Source: Desulfosarcina alkanivorans | Lineage (GTDB): Bacteria > Desulfobacterota > Desulfobacteria > Desulfobacterales > Desulfosarcinaceae | Assembly: GCF_009688945.1 (NCBI RefSeq) | Contig: NZ_AP021874.1 | Span: 5,208,001 to 5,272,000, forward strand | Length of the DNA stretch: 64,000 nt | Direction: 5' to 3' | Shown: piece by piece, positions 8,682 through 17,580 of the stretch | Layout: every line of letters begins with the position of its first letter | How positions within the stretch are numbered: the first letter of the stretch is position 1 | Notes under the pieces: generated by a model | The model's input: only the letters and a program-made list of their open reading frames with translations | Told to the model about the DNA's origin: nothing | Database searches by the model: none | Made by a program: the position numbers and the translations under genes

Positions 8682-9700
8682 AATTCATTGACGAAGCACG
8701 CATTACCGTCCAGTCGGGCAACGGCGGCGCCGGATGCGTAAGCCTGAGGCGGGAAAAATACATTCCCAAGGGCGGACCGGACGGGGGTGACGGGGGGCGC
8801 GGCGGAAATATCATTTTCAGGCCGACCACCAAAAAACGCACCCTGTACCATCTTCAGTTCAACCGGCATTACAAGGCCAAAAACGGGGCCGGCGGGCAGG
8901 GAAACAACCGGTCCGGCAAGGGCGGTGATGACCTGATCATCGAGCTGCCGCCCGGCACCCTGGTGATCGATGCCGACACCGGAGAACTTCTCAAAGACCT
9001 CGTCGACCCTGACGAGGTCTTTGTCGTTGCAAAAGGCGGCCGGGGAGGGCTGGGAAACGCCCGATTCAAATCATCGACCAACCGGACGCCGCGCTTCGCC
9101 CAGCCGGGTGAGCCGGGCCAGACGCTGAACCTGCGGTTGGAGTTGAAACTGCTGGCAGACGTGGGGCTCGTGGGGCTGCCCAACGCCGGGAAGTCAACGC
9201 TGGTGTCGAACCTGTCGTCGGCCCGGCCCAAGATTGCCGATTATCCGTTTACCACCCTGACGCCGAATCTGGGTGTGGTCCGGACCGGCCGCCGGGAACC
9301 CTTCATCGTCGCCGACATTCCCGGGCTGATCGAGGGGGCCCACACGGGCACGGGCCTTGGCATCCGGTTTTTGCGCCATGTGGAGCGGACCCGCATTCTG
9401 CTGCATCTGGTGGATGTGGCCGCTGTCAATCCGGACCATCCGTTGAAAGACTTCGAGACCGTCAACCGGGAACTGCATCGCTACAGCCCGGCCCTGGCCG
9501 AAAAACCCCAGGTCGTCGTACTGAACAAGATGGACGTGGACTGGGCGGAGGATGCGGCCACATTTTTCAAGCACGCCTACGGCAAGGATGACCTGATCCG
9601 GATTTCCGCCGCCACCGGCCAGGGTCTCGATCATTTGACGGCAACCCTTTGTACCCTGCTGGATCAACTCGATGAAGCCGAATCGGAAGAAAAAGACTAA
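8678..9700 (+). CDS. obgE: GTPase Obg/CgtA
   Basis: The 340-residue product has the glycine-rich Obg domain at residues 1-158 (for example GGPDGGDGGRGGNI), then the G domain with the P-loop GLPNAGKST near 168, DIPGLIEGAHTG as G3, and NKMD as G4. It lacks the long C-terminal OCT domain. Obg associates with the 50S subunit and acts in ribosome assembly and the stringent response. The GTG start overlaps the rpmA stop (GTGA), so translation is probably coupled. Confidence 0.97.
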   Translation: MKFIDEARITVQSGNGGAGCVSLRREKYIPKGGPDGGDGGRGGNIIFRPTTKKRTLYHLQFNRHYKAKNGAGGQGNNRSGKGGDDLIIELPPGTLVIDADTGELLKDLVDPDEVFVVAKGGRGGLGNARFKSSTNRTPRFAQPGEPGQTLNLRLELKLLADVGLVGLPNAGKSTLVSNLSSARPKIADYPFTTLTPNLGVVRTGRREPFIVADIPGLIEGAHTGTGLGIRFLRHVERTRILLHLVDVAAVNPDHPLKDFETVNRELHRYSPALAEKPQVVVLNKMDVDWAEDAATFFKHAYGKDDLIRISAATGQGLDHLTATLCTLLDQLDEAESEEKD

Positions 9701-10817
9701 CGCCATTCAACGGGCCGTGGTGAAGGTGGGCAGCAATGTGTTGACCGCCCGGGCCGGTCTGAACATCGATGCCATCGCCTCCATCTGCAGCCAGATCTGC
9801 CGGCTTCTCGACCAGGGCATCCAGGTCATTCTCGTCTCTTCGGGGGCCATGGCGTCGGGCATGAAAAAAATGGGTTTTTCCACGCGACCCGAAGCCATCC
9901 CCAAGCGTCAGGCCATTTCCGCCATCGGTCAGGCGGGGCTTATCCGGGAGTGGGAGAAGGCCTTTTCAAGGTTCAACCGCAAAGTGGCCCAGATCCTGCT
10001 CACCAGCGATGATCTCACCAGCCGCAAACGTTACCTGAACGCCAGGAACACCATGAACACCCTGCTCGAATGGCAGGTGGTGCCCATTATCAATGAAAAC
10101 GACACCATCATGGTGGAAGAGATCAAGCTGGGCGACAATGACAACCTGGCCGCCATGATCGCCCTGCTGCTGGATGCCGACATTTTCATTAATCTTACCG
10201 ATATCGACGGCCTGTACGACAAGGACCCCCGGGTCTGTCCGGACGCCCGGCTGATTCCCCGGGTGGCCACCTACAGCAAGCGCATCGAAGCATATGCGGG
10301 AGACATTCCCGGCGCCCTGGGTACGGGGGGGATGCTGAGTAAAATCAAAGCCGCACGCAAGGTTACCGCCTCGGGGATTCCCATGGTGATTGCCCAGGGC
10401 TACCGGCCGGACATTCTGATCCGTCTGGCAGCGGGTGAGCCCCACGGCACTTTTTTCGTTCCCCGGGAGCACAAATTGAACCGCAAGAAATGCTGGATCG
10501 GATACACGGTCAACCCCCAGGGAACGCTCCGTGTCGACGACGGTGCGGCCGCGGCCTTGCTGAACAACGGAAAAAGCCTGCTGCCCAGCGGCATTGTCGA
10601 GGTCCGGGGGCAGTTCCCCGTGGGCGCCGTTGTCGCGGTCGTCACCGACGGATCCCAGGTGATCGGAAACGGGCTGGTGAACTACAATGCCGACGAGATT
10701 CGAAACATCATGGGGCTCAAGACCAGCCAGATCAAAACCCGCCTGGGCCAGAAAACCTACGACGAAGTGATCCACCGGGACAACCTGGTCATTACCGGGG
10801 AACCGGAAGCTGCCTGA
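9672..10817 (+). CDS. proB: Glutamate 5-kinase
   Basis: The 381-residue ProB carries the amino-acid kinase domain (AVVKVGSNVLT near the N-terminus, LVSSGAMASGMKKMG, NENDTIMVEE, LLLDADIFINLTDIDGLYD and GTGGMLSKIKAA) and a C-terminal PUA domain from about residue 285. It phosphorylates glutamate in the first step of proline synthesis. The ATG at 9672 lies inside obgE (29-base overlap) without a strong ribosome-binding site, which suggests coupling to obgE. proA follows 28 bases later. Confidence 0.97.
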   Translation: MKPNRKKKTNAIQRAVVKVGSNVLTARAGLNIDAIASICSQICRLLDQGIQVILVSSGAMASGMKKMGFSTRPEAIPKRQAISAIGQAGLIREWEKAFSRFNRKVAQILLTSDDLTSRKRYLNARNTMNTLLEWQVVPIINENDTIMVEEIKLGDNDNLAAMIALLLDADIFINLTDIDGLYDKDPRVCPDARLIPRVATYSKRIEAYAGDIPGALGTGGMLSKIKAARKVTASGIPMVIAQGYRPDILIRLAAGEPHGTFFVPREHKLNRKKCWIGYTVNPQGTLRVDDGAAAALLNNGKSLLPSGIVEVRGQFPVGAVVAVVTDGSQVIGNGLVNYNADEIRNIMGLKTSQIKTRLGQKTYDEVIHRDNLVITGEPEAA

Positions 10818-10845
10818 AGCGCGACCCCTTTGGAAAGGAATTCGA

Positions 10846-12102
10846 ATGGATATCCACCGCACCATCGGACAAATGGCCCGGGATGCCCGGCAGGCCGCCG
10901 GCGTGATCGGCCGGAGTGATGCGGCTCGAAAGAACCGGGCCCTGACAACCATGGCCGATCTGCTGGAACAGCAGGCGGAACGGATTTTCCGTGAAAATCG
11001 CAAAGACCTGCAGCGGGCGGAGGAAACCGGCCTTTCCGCTGCCATGGTGGACCGGCTCACCGTCACGGAGAATACCATTTCTGCCATGGCCGGCGGTCTG
11101 CGGGAAGTGGCCGCCTACCCCGACCCGGTGGGCACCATGGGCGAAACCCGGGTCCGGCCCAACGGGCTGCGGGTCTCCAGGATGCGCATCCCGCTGGGCG
11201 TGATCGGTATCATTTACGAGTCCCGGCCCAATGTCACCATCGATGCCGCCGGACTTTGTCTGAAGTCCGGAAATGCGGTCATCTTGAGGGGCGGGTCCGA
11301 GGCGCTGCATTCCAACCGGGCCCTTGCCGGTGTCATTGCCCAGGCCCTGGAATCGGCGGGTTTGCCGTCCCGGGCCGCCCAGGTGGTGCCCACGGATGAC
11401 CGGGCGGCGGTCACCGCCCTGCTGGCCCAGGAGGAATTCGTGGACCTGGTTATTCCCCGCGGCGGTGAAGGGTTGATCCGATTTGTGGTGGAAAATGCCA
11501 AGATGCCCGTGCTCAAACACTACAAAGGGGTCTGTCATGTCTTTGTGGACCAGACGGCCGACCTTAAAATGGCCGAGGCGATCTGCTTCAATGCCAAGGT
11601 TCAGCGGCCGGGTGTGTGCAACGCCATGGAGACCCTGCTGGTCCACCGGCAGATGGCCCGGGAGTTCCTTCCGGCCATGGCCCGGCGGTTCGATGCAGCG
11701 GGCGTGCAGTTGCGGGGCTGTCCGCTGACCTGTGACATCCTGACCGGCATCACCCCCGCCACCGATGCGGACTGGCCCCAAGAATACCTGGACCTGACAC
11801 TGGCGGTCAAAGTGGTCGCCGATATGGAAGCGGCCATGGCCCATATCGCCCGATACGGATCGCTTCACACCGAGACCATTGTCACCAGCGATTTCGGCCG
11901 GGCGCACCGATTTGTCCGTAACGTCGATGCCTCGGTGGTGATGGTCAACGCATCGACACGGTTTAATGACGGCGGCCAGTTGGGCCTGGGTGCTGAAATG
12001 GGCATCAGCACTTCCAAATTGCACGCCTTCGGCCCCATGGGGATCAAGGAATTGACCACTCAAAAGTTCGTGGTACTGGGCGACGGGCAGGTCCGGGAGT
12101 AG
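10846..12102 (+). CDS. proA: Gamma-glutamyl phosphate reductase
   Basis: The 418-residue ProA is an aldehyde dehydrogenase-fold enzyme that uses NADPH to reduce gamma-glutamyl phosphate to the semialdehyde. LGVIGIIYESRPNVTIDAA, KSGNAVILRGGSEA and the catalytic Cys in KVQRPGVCNAMETLL are visible, with NASTRFNDGGQLGLGAE near the C-terminus. The ATG follows GGAAAGGAA. It sits directly after proB, as in many bacteria. Confidence 0.97.
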   Translation: MDIHRTIGQMARDARQAAGVIGRSDAARKNRALTTMADLLEQQAERIFRENRKDLQRAEETGLSAAMVDRLTVTENTISAMAGGLREVAAYPDPVGTMGETRVRPNGLRVSRMRIPLGVIGIIYESRPNVTIDAAGLCLKSGNAVILRGGSEALHSNRALAGVIAQALESAGLPSRAAQVVPTDDRAAVTALLAQEEFVDLVIPRGGEGLIRFVVENAKMPVLKHYKGVCHVFVDQTADLKMAEAICFNAKVQRPGVCNAMETLLVHRQMAREFLPAMARRFDAAGVQLRGCPLTCDILTGITPATDADWPQEYLDLTLAVKVVADMEAAMAHIARYGSLHTETIVTSDFGRAHRFVRNVDASVVMVNASTRFNDGGQLGLGAEMGISTSKLHAFGPMGIKELTTQKFVVLGDGQVRE

Positions 12103-12142
12103 CACCGGCCCCCTCGGTAACCGTCAGGCACGGGAAGCATCC

Positions 12143-12808
12143 ATGCGAGCAGGACTTTTCGGCGGAACGTTCAATCCGATCCACCGGGGGCATCTGATGG
12201 CCGCGGAACGGGTTCTCGATCATTTTTCCCTGGATCGGCTGTACATCATTCCCTGCCGGGTGCCGCCGCACAAATTCCCCGCCTACCTGGCCCCGGCCGG
12301 GGAGCGGATGCGGATGATCCAGCTGGCCCTGCCTGCAGACCCCCGCTACCAGCTGTCGGATGTCGAAATCCAGCGCAGCGGCCCATCATACACCATCGAC
12401 ACGGTGGTCCATTTTCGCACCCGGATCATTCCCGGCGCCGAGCTTTTCCTGATTACGGGGATGGATGCGTTTCTGGAGATCCACACCTGGAAAAACCAGC
12501 GCCGACTGCTGGAGTTGATCCAGCCGGTGGTGGTTTCCCGACCGGGGAGCGGCCCGACGCCAGCCCGCGACGATGCCGGCCGGCTGGACGGCTATATCCG
12601 GTCCCGGTTGTCAGGCGTTTATCATTATTGCGAGCTGGGGACGTGCTGGCGGGAAGCCGGCGGGAGCTGCATCCATCTGCTGCCGACCGCTCCGGTAGAC
12701 ATCTCCTCCAGTCGGGTACGTCAGCGGATCAGGGCGGGAAAAACCATTGGTGACCTTGTTCCAGACACGGTAAACGCTTATATTGAACGAAAAGGACTTT
12801 ATCGATGA
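12143..12808 (+). CDS. nadD: Nicotinate-nucleotide adenylyltransferase
   Basis: The 221-residue NadD has the nucleotidyltransferase HxGH motif in GLFGGTFNPIHRGHL (His14 and His17) and the second motif ISSSRVRQRI near the C-terminus. It adenylates NaMN to NaAD in NAD synthesis. The stop overlaps the start of rsfS (ATGA). nadD-rsfS is a common pair near obgE-proBA. Confidence 0.95.
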   Translation: MRAGLFGGTFNPIHRGHLMAAERVLDHFSLDRLYIIPCRVPPHKFPAYLAPAGERMRMIQLALPADPRYQLSDVEIQRSGPSYTIDTVVHFRTRIIPGAELFLITGMDAFLEIHTWKNQRRLLELIQPVVVSRPGSGPTPARDDAGRLDGYIRSRLSGVYHYCELGTCWREAGGSCIHLLPTAPVDISSSRVRQRIRAGKTIGDLVPDTVNAYIERKGLYR

Positions 12809-13218
12809 CAGAGACGAGTGACGCCGACCTGGACATTTATGTCAAAGCGGCTTTAGGGAAAAAAGCCAAAAACCCGATCCTTCTGGATGTTCGCCACCTC
12901 ACCAGCCTGGCGGACGCCTTTCTGATCTGCCACGGGACCTCCAACCGGCAGGTGAGCGCCGTAGCCGAACATATCCAGCGTGTTCTTAAAAAGCAGGGCA
13001 TCCATGCCCTGAGTGTGGACGGCCTCAAGGAGGGCCACTGGGTGCTCATGGACTACGGGCATGTCGTGATCCATGTTTTTTACGAAAGCACGCGCAGCTT
13101 TTACGACCTGGAGGGGTTGTGGTCGGATGCCCGCCGTATCCGTACGGAAAGCCTGGCGCAGGCGGCCGACTATCCGGATGAGGATATGGATGTCGACGAA
13201 TCGGTTTTCATCGAATAG
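12805..13218 (+). CDS. rsfS: Ribosome silencing factor RsfS
   Basis: The 137-residue product has the RsfS core: LLDVRHLTSLADAFLICHGTSNRQV, then GLKEGHWVLMDYGHVVIHVF and FYDLEGLW. RsfS binds L14 on the 50S subunit and blocks subunit joining under starvation. Its start overlaps the nadD stop by four bases. A short acidic C-terminal tail (DEDMDVDE) extends past the core. Confidence 0.95.
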   Translation: MTETSDADLDIYVKAALGKKAKNPILLDVRHLTSLADAFLICHGTSNRQVSAVAEHIQRVLKKQGIHALSVDGLKEGHWVLMDYGHVVIHVFYESTRSFYDLEGLWSDARRIRTESLAQAADYPDEDMDVDESVFIE

Positions 13219-13292
13219 CCGGACAGGCATCGGAGCGATGGTTTCAGCGGCATTATCGGTCGTCGCAGCAATAATCCAATTTTGGGGGAAAG

Positions 13293-14837
13293 ATGAGGCG
13301 GAAAAAAACCCACATGCTGATCATCCTTGATGGATGGGGGATCGGTGCCGATGAACCCACCAATGCCGTCCTGATGGCCCGTACGCCCTTTCTGGACCGG
13401 CTCCAGGCCGCCTGTCCGTCGACACAGCTGCGCTGCTCGGGCCAGGATGTGGGCCTGCCCGCCGGCATCATGGGCAACAGTGAGGTGGGGCATATGAACA
13501 TCGGTGCCGGGCGCGTCGTCTACCAGGACCTGATGCGGATCGACACGGCCATCGACGACCGGTCCTTTTTTGATAACGCGCCGCTATGCGGCATCATGGA
13601 TACGGTTGCCGGCCGTGGCGGGGCGCTGCACCTCATGGGACTCGTCTCCGACGGCGGTGTTCACAGCCAGCTGACCCATCTTGTCGCCCTGCTGGACATG
13701 GCCCGTCAAAAGGGGCTTTCCAGGGTATTCGTGCACGCCATTCTCGACGGCCGGGACACCCCGCCGGACAGCGGGGCCGGCTATCTGAAGCAATTGCAGG
13801 ACCACATCCGGACGACCGGTAACGGATCGGTCGCCTCCGTCTGCGGCCGTTACTACGCCATGGACCGCGACCTGCGCTGGGATCGGGTGGAAAAGGCCTA
13901 CCGGCTCTATACCGAAGGCCGGGGCCGGCCGGCAACCGATCCGGTGGCTGCCGTCAAAACCGCCTACGGCCGCGGGGAGACCGACGAATTCGTCGAGCCG
14001 GTGGCGGTTGTCGGGGAAGACGGCCAACCGGTGGGAAGGGTGACGGACGGTGACGGTATTGTCTTTTTCAATTTTCGTGCGGACCGTGCCCGGGAGATCA
14101 CCCGCGCATTTAACGATAAAGATTTTGCCGGATTTGAGCGCCGGATGGTTCCGGCGCTTTGCGGGTACACCACCATGACCCTTTACGACGAGGGGTTCGA
14201 CCTGCCCGTGGCTTTTGGCCCCGTTCATCTGGATAATATTCTGGGGGAGGTGATCAGCCGGCAGGGGCTCCGCCAACTGCGCATTGCCGAAACCGAAAAG
14301 TATGCCCATGTGACCTATTTTTTCAACGGCGGCGAAGAGACCCCGTTTGAAAATGAAGACCGCTGCATGATTCCCTCCCCCCGGGAGGTGGCCACCTACG
14401 ATCTGAAACCGGAAATGAGCGCCCCCCAGGTGGCCGACGAAGTGGTCGCGCGGCTGGATGCGGAGAAATACGATTTTATCGTGCTGAATTTTGCCAACAT
14501 GGACATGGTTGGGCATACCGGCGTGATGGCCGCCGCTGTCAAGGCCTGTGAAACCGTGGATCGCTGCCTGAAGAAAGTGATCGACACACTTCTGGGGCAG
14601 GGCGGCGTGGCCCTGGTCACCGCCGATCACGGCAACTCAGAAAAGATGGCCGGTTCGGATGGAAAGCCCTATACGGCCCACACCACCAATCCGGTCCGCC
14701 TGCTGCTGGTGGACGACCACCTCAAGTCGGTCCGGCTGAGGGAGGGCCGTCTGGCTGACATCGGGCCTACCCTGCTGGAACTGATGGGTGTGGACAAGCC
14801 GGCACAGATGACCGGCCGGAGCCTGCTCGAGCGCTGA
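13293..14837 (+). CDS. gpmI: 2,3-bisphosphoglycerate-independent phosphoglycerate mutase
   Basis: The 514-residue product matches GpmI length and motifs: LIILDGWGIG (first metal site), GNSEVGHMNIGAGR with the catalytic Ser, HAILDGRDTPP, NFRADRAREI, NFANMDMVGHTG and LVTADHGNSEKM (second metal site). It interconverts 3- and 2-phosphoglycerate using two Mn ions. The ATG follows GGGGGAAAG. It is the last gene of the plus-strand housekeeping run and converges on the ACT-domain gene. Confidence 0.97.
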   Translation: MRRKKTHMLIILDGWGIGADEPTNAVLMARTPFLDRLQAACPSTQLRCSGQDVGLPAGIMGNSEVGHMNIGAGRVVYQDLMRIDTAIDDRSFFDNAPLCGIMDTVAGRGGALHLMGLVSDGGVHSQLTHLVALLDMARQKGLSRVFVHAILDGRDTPPDSGAGYLKQLQDHIRTTGNGSVASVCGRYYAMDRDLRWDRVEKAYRLYTEGRGRPATDPVAAVKTAYGRGETDEFVEPVAVVGEDGQPVGRVTDGDGIVFFNFRADRAREITRAFNDKDFAGFERRMVPALCGYTTMTLYDEGFDLPVAFGPVHLDNILGEVISRQGLRQLRIAETEKYAHVTYFFNGGEETPFENEDRCMIPSPREVATYDLKPEMSAPQVADEVVARLDAEKYDFIVLNFANMDMVGHTGVMAAAVKACETVDRCLKKVIDTLLGQGGVALVTADHGNSEKMAGSDGKPYTAHTTNPVRLLLVDDHLKSVRLREGRLADIGPTLLELMGVDKPAQMTGRSLLER

Positions 14838-14857
14838 TCGATCCGCGCCGGTCAGGT

Positions 14858-15394
14858 TCAATCCGCTGACAGGGCGATATCGACGTTCAGGCTGTCGGCC
14901 ACGGCCGACAACCCTTTCTCCACCGCATCCAGGTCCGTATCGGTGGAAATCTGAACCAGAATGTCCATCACGTACAATGCCGTGCCGCTTTGCGGCGAGG
15001 CCGTGACGGTGGATTTGAGGTCGGCGATATTGATGCGCTGGTCGGCCAGAAAGCGGCTGATCTTGTAGACGATACCCGCCTGGTCCAGCCCCTCCACATG
15101 CAGTGTCCGGGAGATGAACCCGTTGCCGGACTTAACCGTTTCCTTCGGTTCGATGGGGCGGAGAAAAGCGGAGATGCCTTTTTCCTGTTCCAGCCGGCGG
15201 CAGGCCTTGAACAGGGGGTCCGCCACGTCTGCCGACCCGGCCGTAAACAGCAGGATCAGGGTGAATTGACCGGCCAGCAGGGTCATGGAGGTCTCCTCCA
15301 GGTTGCAGCCGTTTTCATACATTATCTCAGTGACGTCGGCGGCAATTCCGGGCCGGTCTTTGCCGAAGGCGGTCAAAATGAATCGCTGTCCCAT
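14858..15394 (-). CDS. ACT domain protein, GcvR-like
   Basis: The 178-residue protein has two ACT domains: residues 1-80 begin RFILTAFGKDRPGIAADVTE, and about 95-175 contain LHVEGLDQAGIVYKISRFLA. This two-ACT layout matches the glycine-cleavage repressor GcvR family, whose members act by protein-protein contact rather than DNA binding. The ATG at 15394 follows AGAGGAG; an upstream in-frame start gives a non-conserved extension. No gcv genes are nearby, so the ligand and target are unknown. Confidence 0.8.
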   Translation of the reverse strand: MGQRFILTAFGKDRPGIAADVTEIMYENGCNLEETSMTLLAGQFTLILLFTAGSADVADPLFKACRRLEQEKGISAFLRPIEPKETVKSGNGFISRTLHVEGLDQAGIVYKISRFLADQRINIADLKSTVTASPQSGTALYVMDILVQISTDTDLDAVEKGLSAVADSLNVDIALSAD

Positions 15395-15480
15395 AAAGGC
15401 TCCTCTCTGCGGGGATGGGGCACCCCCTGGCTGTGCCAACCCGCCGATTCGATTGATTACCGGGGTTGGCCGTTAATTCC

Positions 15481-15975
15481 ATGAAAAACGATCGTCTGCG
15501 ACAATCTGACAGGTCTTCGCGCCAGGCCGCCGCCGCTGCCCTGGAGACGGCTTTCCGGTTGCTGGCCCGGCGGGACCATACCAGCCGGGAACTGGCGGTT
15601 AAACTCCGGCAAAAGGGCTATGGCCGTGTCGCCATCGACGGCGCCATGGCACGATGCCGCGAACTGGGGTACCTGGACGACATGAAAACCGCCACGGCCA
15701 TGGCCGGCCACCTGGTCCGAAGCGGATACGGCCCGTTGCGGGTTCGCCAGACGCTCTCCCAAAAAGGACTGGATGACCAGGTGGTCGAAAATGCCCTGGG
15801 CTGCTGCGGGGACGAAGATGCCCAGGTCCGCCTCGCCGGGCGCGTGCTGGAAAAAAAAAAGCCCCGCCTGGCCCGTGAGGCCGATCCGTGGAAGCGGCGC
15901 CAGAAGGCCTATCGGTTTCTGGCCGGCCGCGGGTTTGCCCCCATCGTCATCAACCGGGCCATCGGCGACGTCTGA
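15481..15975 (+). CDS. recX: Regulatory protein RecX
   Basis: The 164-residue product has three RecX-type helical repeats: LLARRDHTSRELAVKLRQKGY, ELGYLDD with LVRSGYGPLRVRQTLSQKG, and KAYRFLAGRGFAPIVINRAI. RecX inhibits RecA filaments. No recA adjoins it here. An in-frame TTG 15 bases upstream is an alternative start. It is convergent with the exported repeat protein, whose stop lies 10 bases beyond. Confidence 0.85.
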   Translation: MKNDRLRQSDRSSRQAAAAALETAFRLLARRDHTSRELAVKLRQKGYGRVAIDGAMARCRELGYLDDMKTATAMAGHLVRSGYGPLRVRQTLSQKGLDDQVVENALGCCGDEDAQVRLAGRVLEKKKPRLAREADPWKRRQKAYRFLAGRGFAPIVINRAIGDV

Positions 15976-15985
15976 AGTCCGTCGC

Positions 15986-16837
15986 TCAGCGGCGCAGGTA
16001 GGTGAAACCGGCGTTCGGCCGGCCCACGAAACAGGAATGGCTGAATCCGTAGCGCCGGATAACGGACAGGGCCCGGCGTGCCTCGGTTTCGCTTCGGACG
16101 AAATCAAACAGCCATCGCCGGCCGGACAGGATCTTCCAGCGGCCCTGGATTTTGCTTACCTTCAGCGTTCCCGGATCGAAGGCCACGCAATTCTCACCGG
16201 CCATGGCGCCCGATGGGCTTCCGCCTTTGGCCAGCATATAGGTAAATGAGGCCTGCGGCCGGCCAACGACGCAGGATCGGTCGAAACGGTAGTGCCTGAT
16301 TACCTTCATTGCCCGGCGTGCTTCGGTTTCACCTCGACCGAAATCAAACAGCCAGCGACCCCCGTCAACGATTTTCCATCTTCCGTTCACGTATTGAACG
16401 CTTGCCGTGGCCGGGTTGAATCTCGTGCAGCCATCCTTCCCCGAGGGCTTCAAGGGGGGAAGCGGCCGGCTGCCGGCGGCTTGCCCTGCCAGGCGGGTCC
16501 AGCGCGAACCCACGAATCCGCCTGTCTTTTTTATGATCCGCAGGGCGTTCCCCTCTTTTCCAATTTCCAGTTCCAGGGTTCCTGAACCGGCGGCTCGTCC
16601 CTTGGGCACATCGGCCCAGTGGCCCTTGATACGGTTGCCGCTCGCCTGGCCGGAAAATACATTTGACCATGCCGGTTTAACCTCGGTGGATTCCCCGAAC
16701 CAATACACCCGGCTGCCGGTCTGGCGCAGATAGTAAGTGCCCCCATCGTTGCCGGACCACCTTCCGGTCAGGTCGCCCCGGGCATGTGAGACCAGCACGG
16801 CAACCAGAATCAGGCCTGCACCTGTAATGGTTCTCAT
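15986..16837 (-). CDS. Exported protein with duplicated C-terminal module
   Basis: The ATG at 16837 gives a 283-residue product with a clear signal peptide (hydrophobic core at about 5-18, cut after SHARG). Residues 24-120 form a beta-rich domain (GTYYLRQTGSRVYWFG) of lipocalin-like appearance. Two copies of a roughly 70-residue module follow, each reading C...F-x-P, then GRWKI, RWLFDF, ETEARRA, VIRxY, a Cys, VGRP and a FTY ending. Each copy contains two Cys, which suggests one disulfide per module. It is predicted to be periplasmic or secreted. Function is unknown; the module resembles repeats seen in other bacterial exported proteins. Confidence 0.7.
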   Translation of the reverse strand: MRTITGAGLILVAVLVSHARGDLTGRWSGNDGGTYYLRQTGSRVYWFGESTEVKPAWSNVFSGQASGNRIKGHWADVPKGRAAGSGTLELEIGKEGNALRIIKKTGGFVGSRWTRLAGQAAGSRPLPPLKPSGKDGCTRFNPATASVQYVNGRWKIVDGGRWLFDFGRGETEARRAMKVIRHYRFDRSCVVGRPQASFTYMLAKGGSPSGAMAGENCVAFDPGTLKVSKIQGRWKILSGRRWLFDFVRSETEARRALSVIRRYGFSHSCFVGRPNAGFTYLRR

Positions 16838-16889
16838 CCGAAGCCCCGCACCACGGGACAGGGAATGCCGGAGGAGGGGTTTCAACCCG

Positions 16890-17516
16890 TTACCTGCCGG
16901 CATGCTGCCGGTTTATCCCAGCGGATAACACCATGGTTTCCAATGCCGCGTAGGACTGGGCGCCCACCAGCCGGTGGTCATCCAGAACAAAGGTCGGCAC
17001 CGCGGTAATTCCCATCCGGCGGGACCGGCGCCAATCCTCGTCCACGGCCTCACGGCAGGAGCGTTGATCGATTACCGCCTCTGCGGCCGCCGGGTCCAGG
17101 CCCACGGCGGCGCATATCTGCAGTAAGACCGGTTTGCGGGCGATATTTTCCCCACGCTGGAAATAGGCCAGGAACGCGGCGCGGTGAAAGGCATCGCCGC
17201 ACCCCTGGTCCTCGGCCCATTTCCCCAGTTCTTGTGCCAGGCGGCTGTTGAAGGTCATTTTTCGATCCCCGAAGGGCAGGTCCAGCTCCCGGGCCACACC
17301 CCTCAGGCGAGCCAGCATCCCTGCAATGTCCACCGGCTGTCCGGCAAACAGTTCTTCCAGGGTCTGGCCCCCTTCGGGCGTTTCCGGGTGCAGTGGAAAA
17401 GATGTCCATTTCACGTCAATGGGAAATGCGGTCTGAAGCCGTTCAATACGCCCGGTACTGAAGTAGCACCAGGGTCAGATGTAGTCGGAATAAACTTCCA
17501 GGGTGGCGCGTTTCAT
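16890..17516 (-). CDS. DsbA/FrnE-like thioredoxin-fold selenoprotein (UGA = Sec14)
   Basis: The frame starts at an ATG at 17516 behind GGAAAGG and runs 209 codons to the stop at 16890. It contains one in-frame TGA at 17477-17475 (codon 14) in the context SDYI-[TGA]-PWCYFS. FrnE-like DsbA proteins have a CPWC redox motif at exactly this place, so the TGA replaces the first, nucleophilic Cys, as expected for selenocysteine. Downstream features are intact: a helical insert, MGITAVPTFVLDDHRLVGAQ with the cis-proline loop, and a normal length of 208 residues. The RNA immediately after the UGA can form a 9-bp hairpin (17473-17451). Reading only from the next start (17414) would lose the active site. 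Role: thiol/selenol oxidoreductase or isomerase, probably cytosolic (no signal peptide). Confidence 0.82.
17451..17474 (-). promoter_or_regulatory. Hairpin after UGA14, candidate bacterial SECIS
   Basis: In the mRNA, CCUGGUGCU pairs with AGUACCGGG (nine pairs including two G-U) around a five-base loop ACUUC, beginning one base after the UGA. A second, weaker option pairs CCG with CGG around a loop that begins GG, 22 bases after the UGA, which is closer to the usual bacterial spacing of 16-37 bases with G at the loop start. Which structure SelB would read cannot be decided by eye. Confidence 0.4.
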
Positions 17517-17580
17517 TTTTTCGGCCTTCCTTTCCTCCACTTGGCGGCACGGCCTCGTGGTTTGCGGTCGCCGGCAGCGC

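Noticed and set aside
13253..13268. Sixteen-base match (ttatcggtcgtcgcag) with 24359-24374, both intergenic
   Set aside because: One shared 16-mer in 64 kb is not far from chance, and neither copy has flanking symmetry. It might be a dispersed genomic repeat, but only a whole-genome count could tell.
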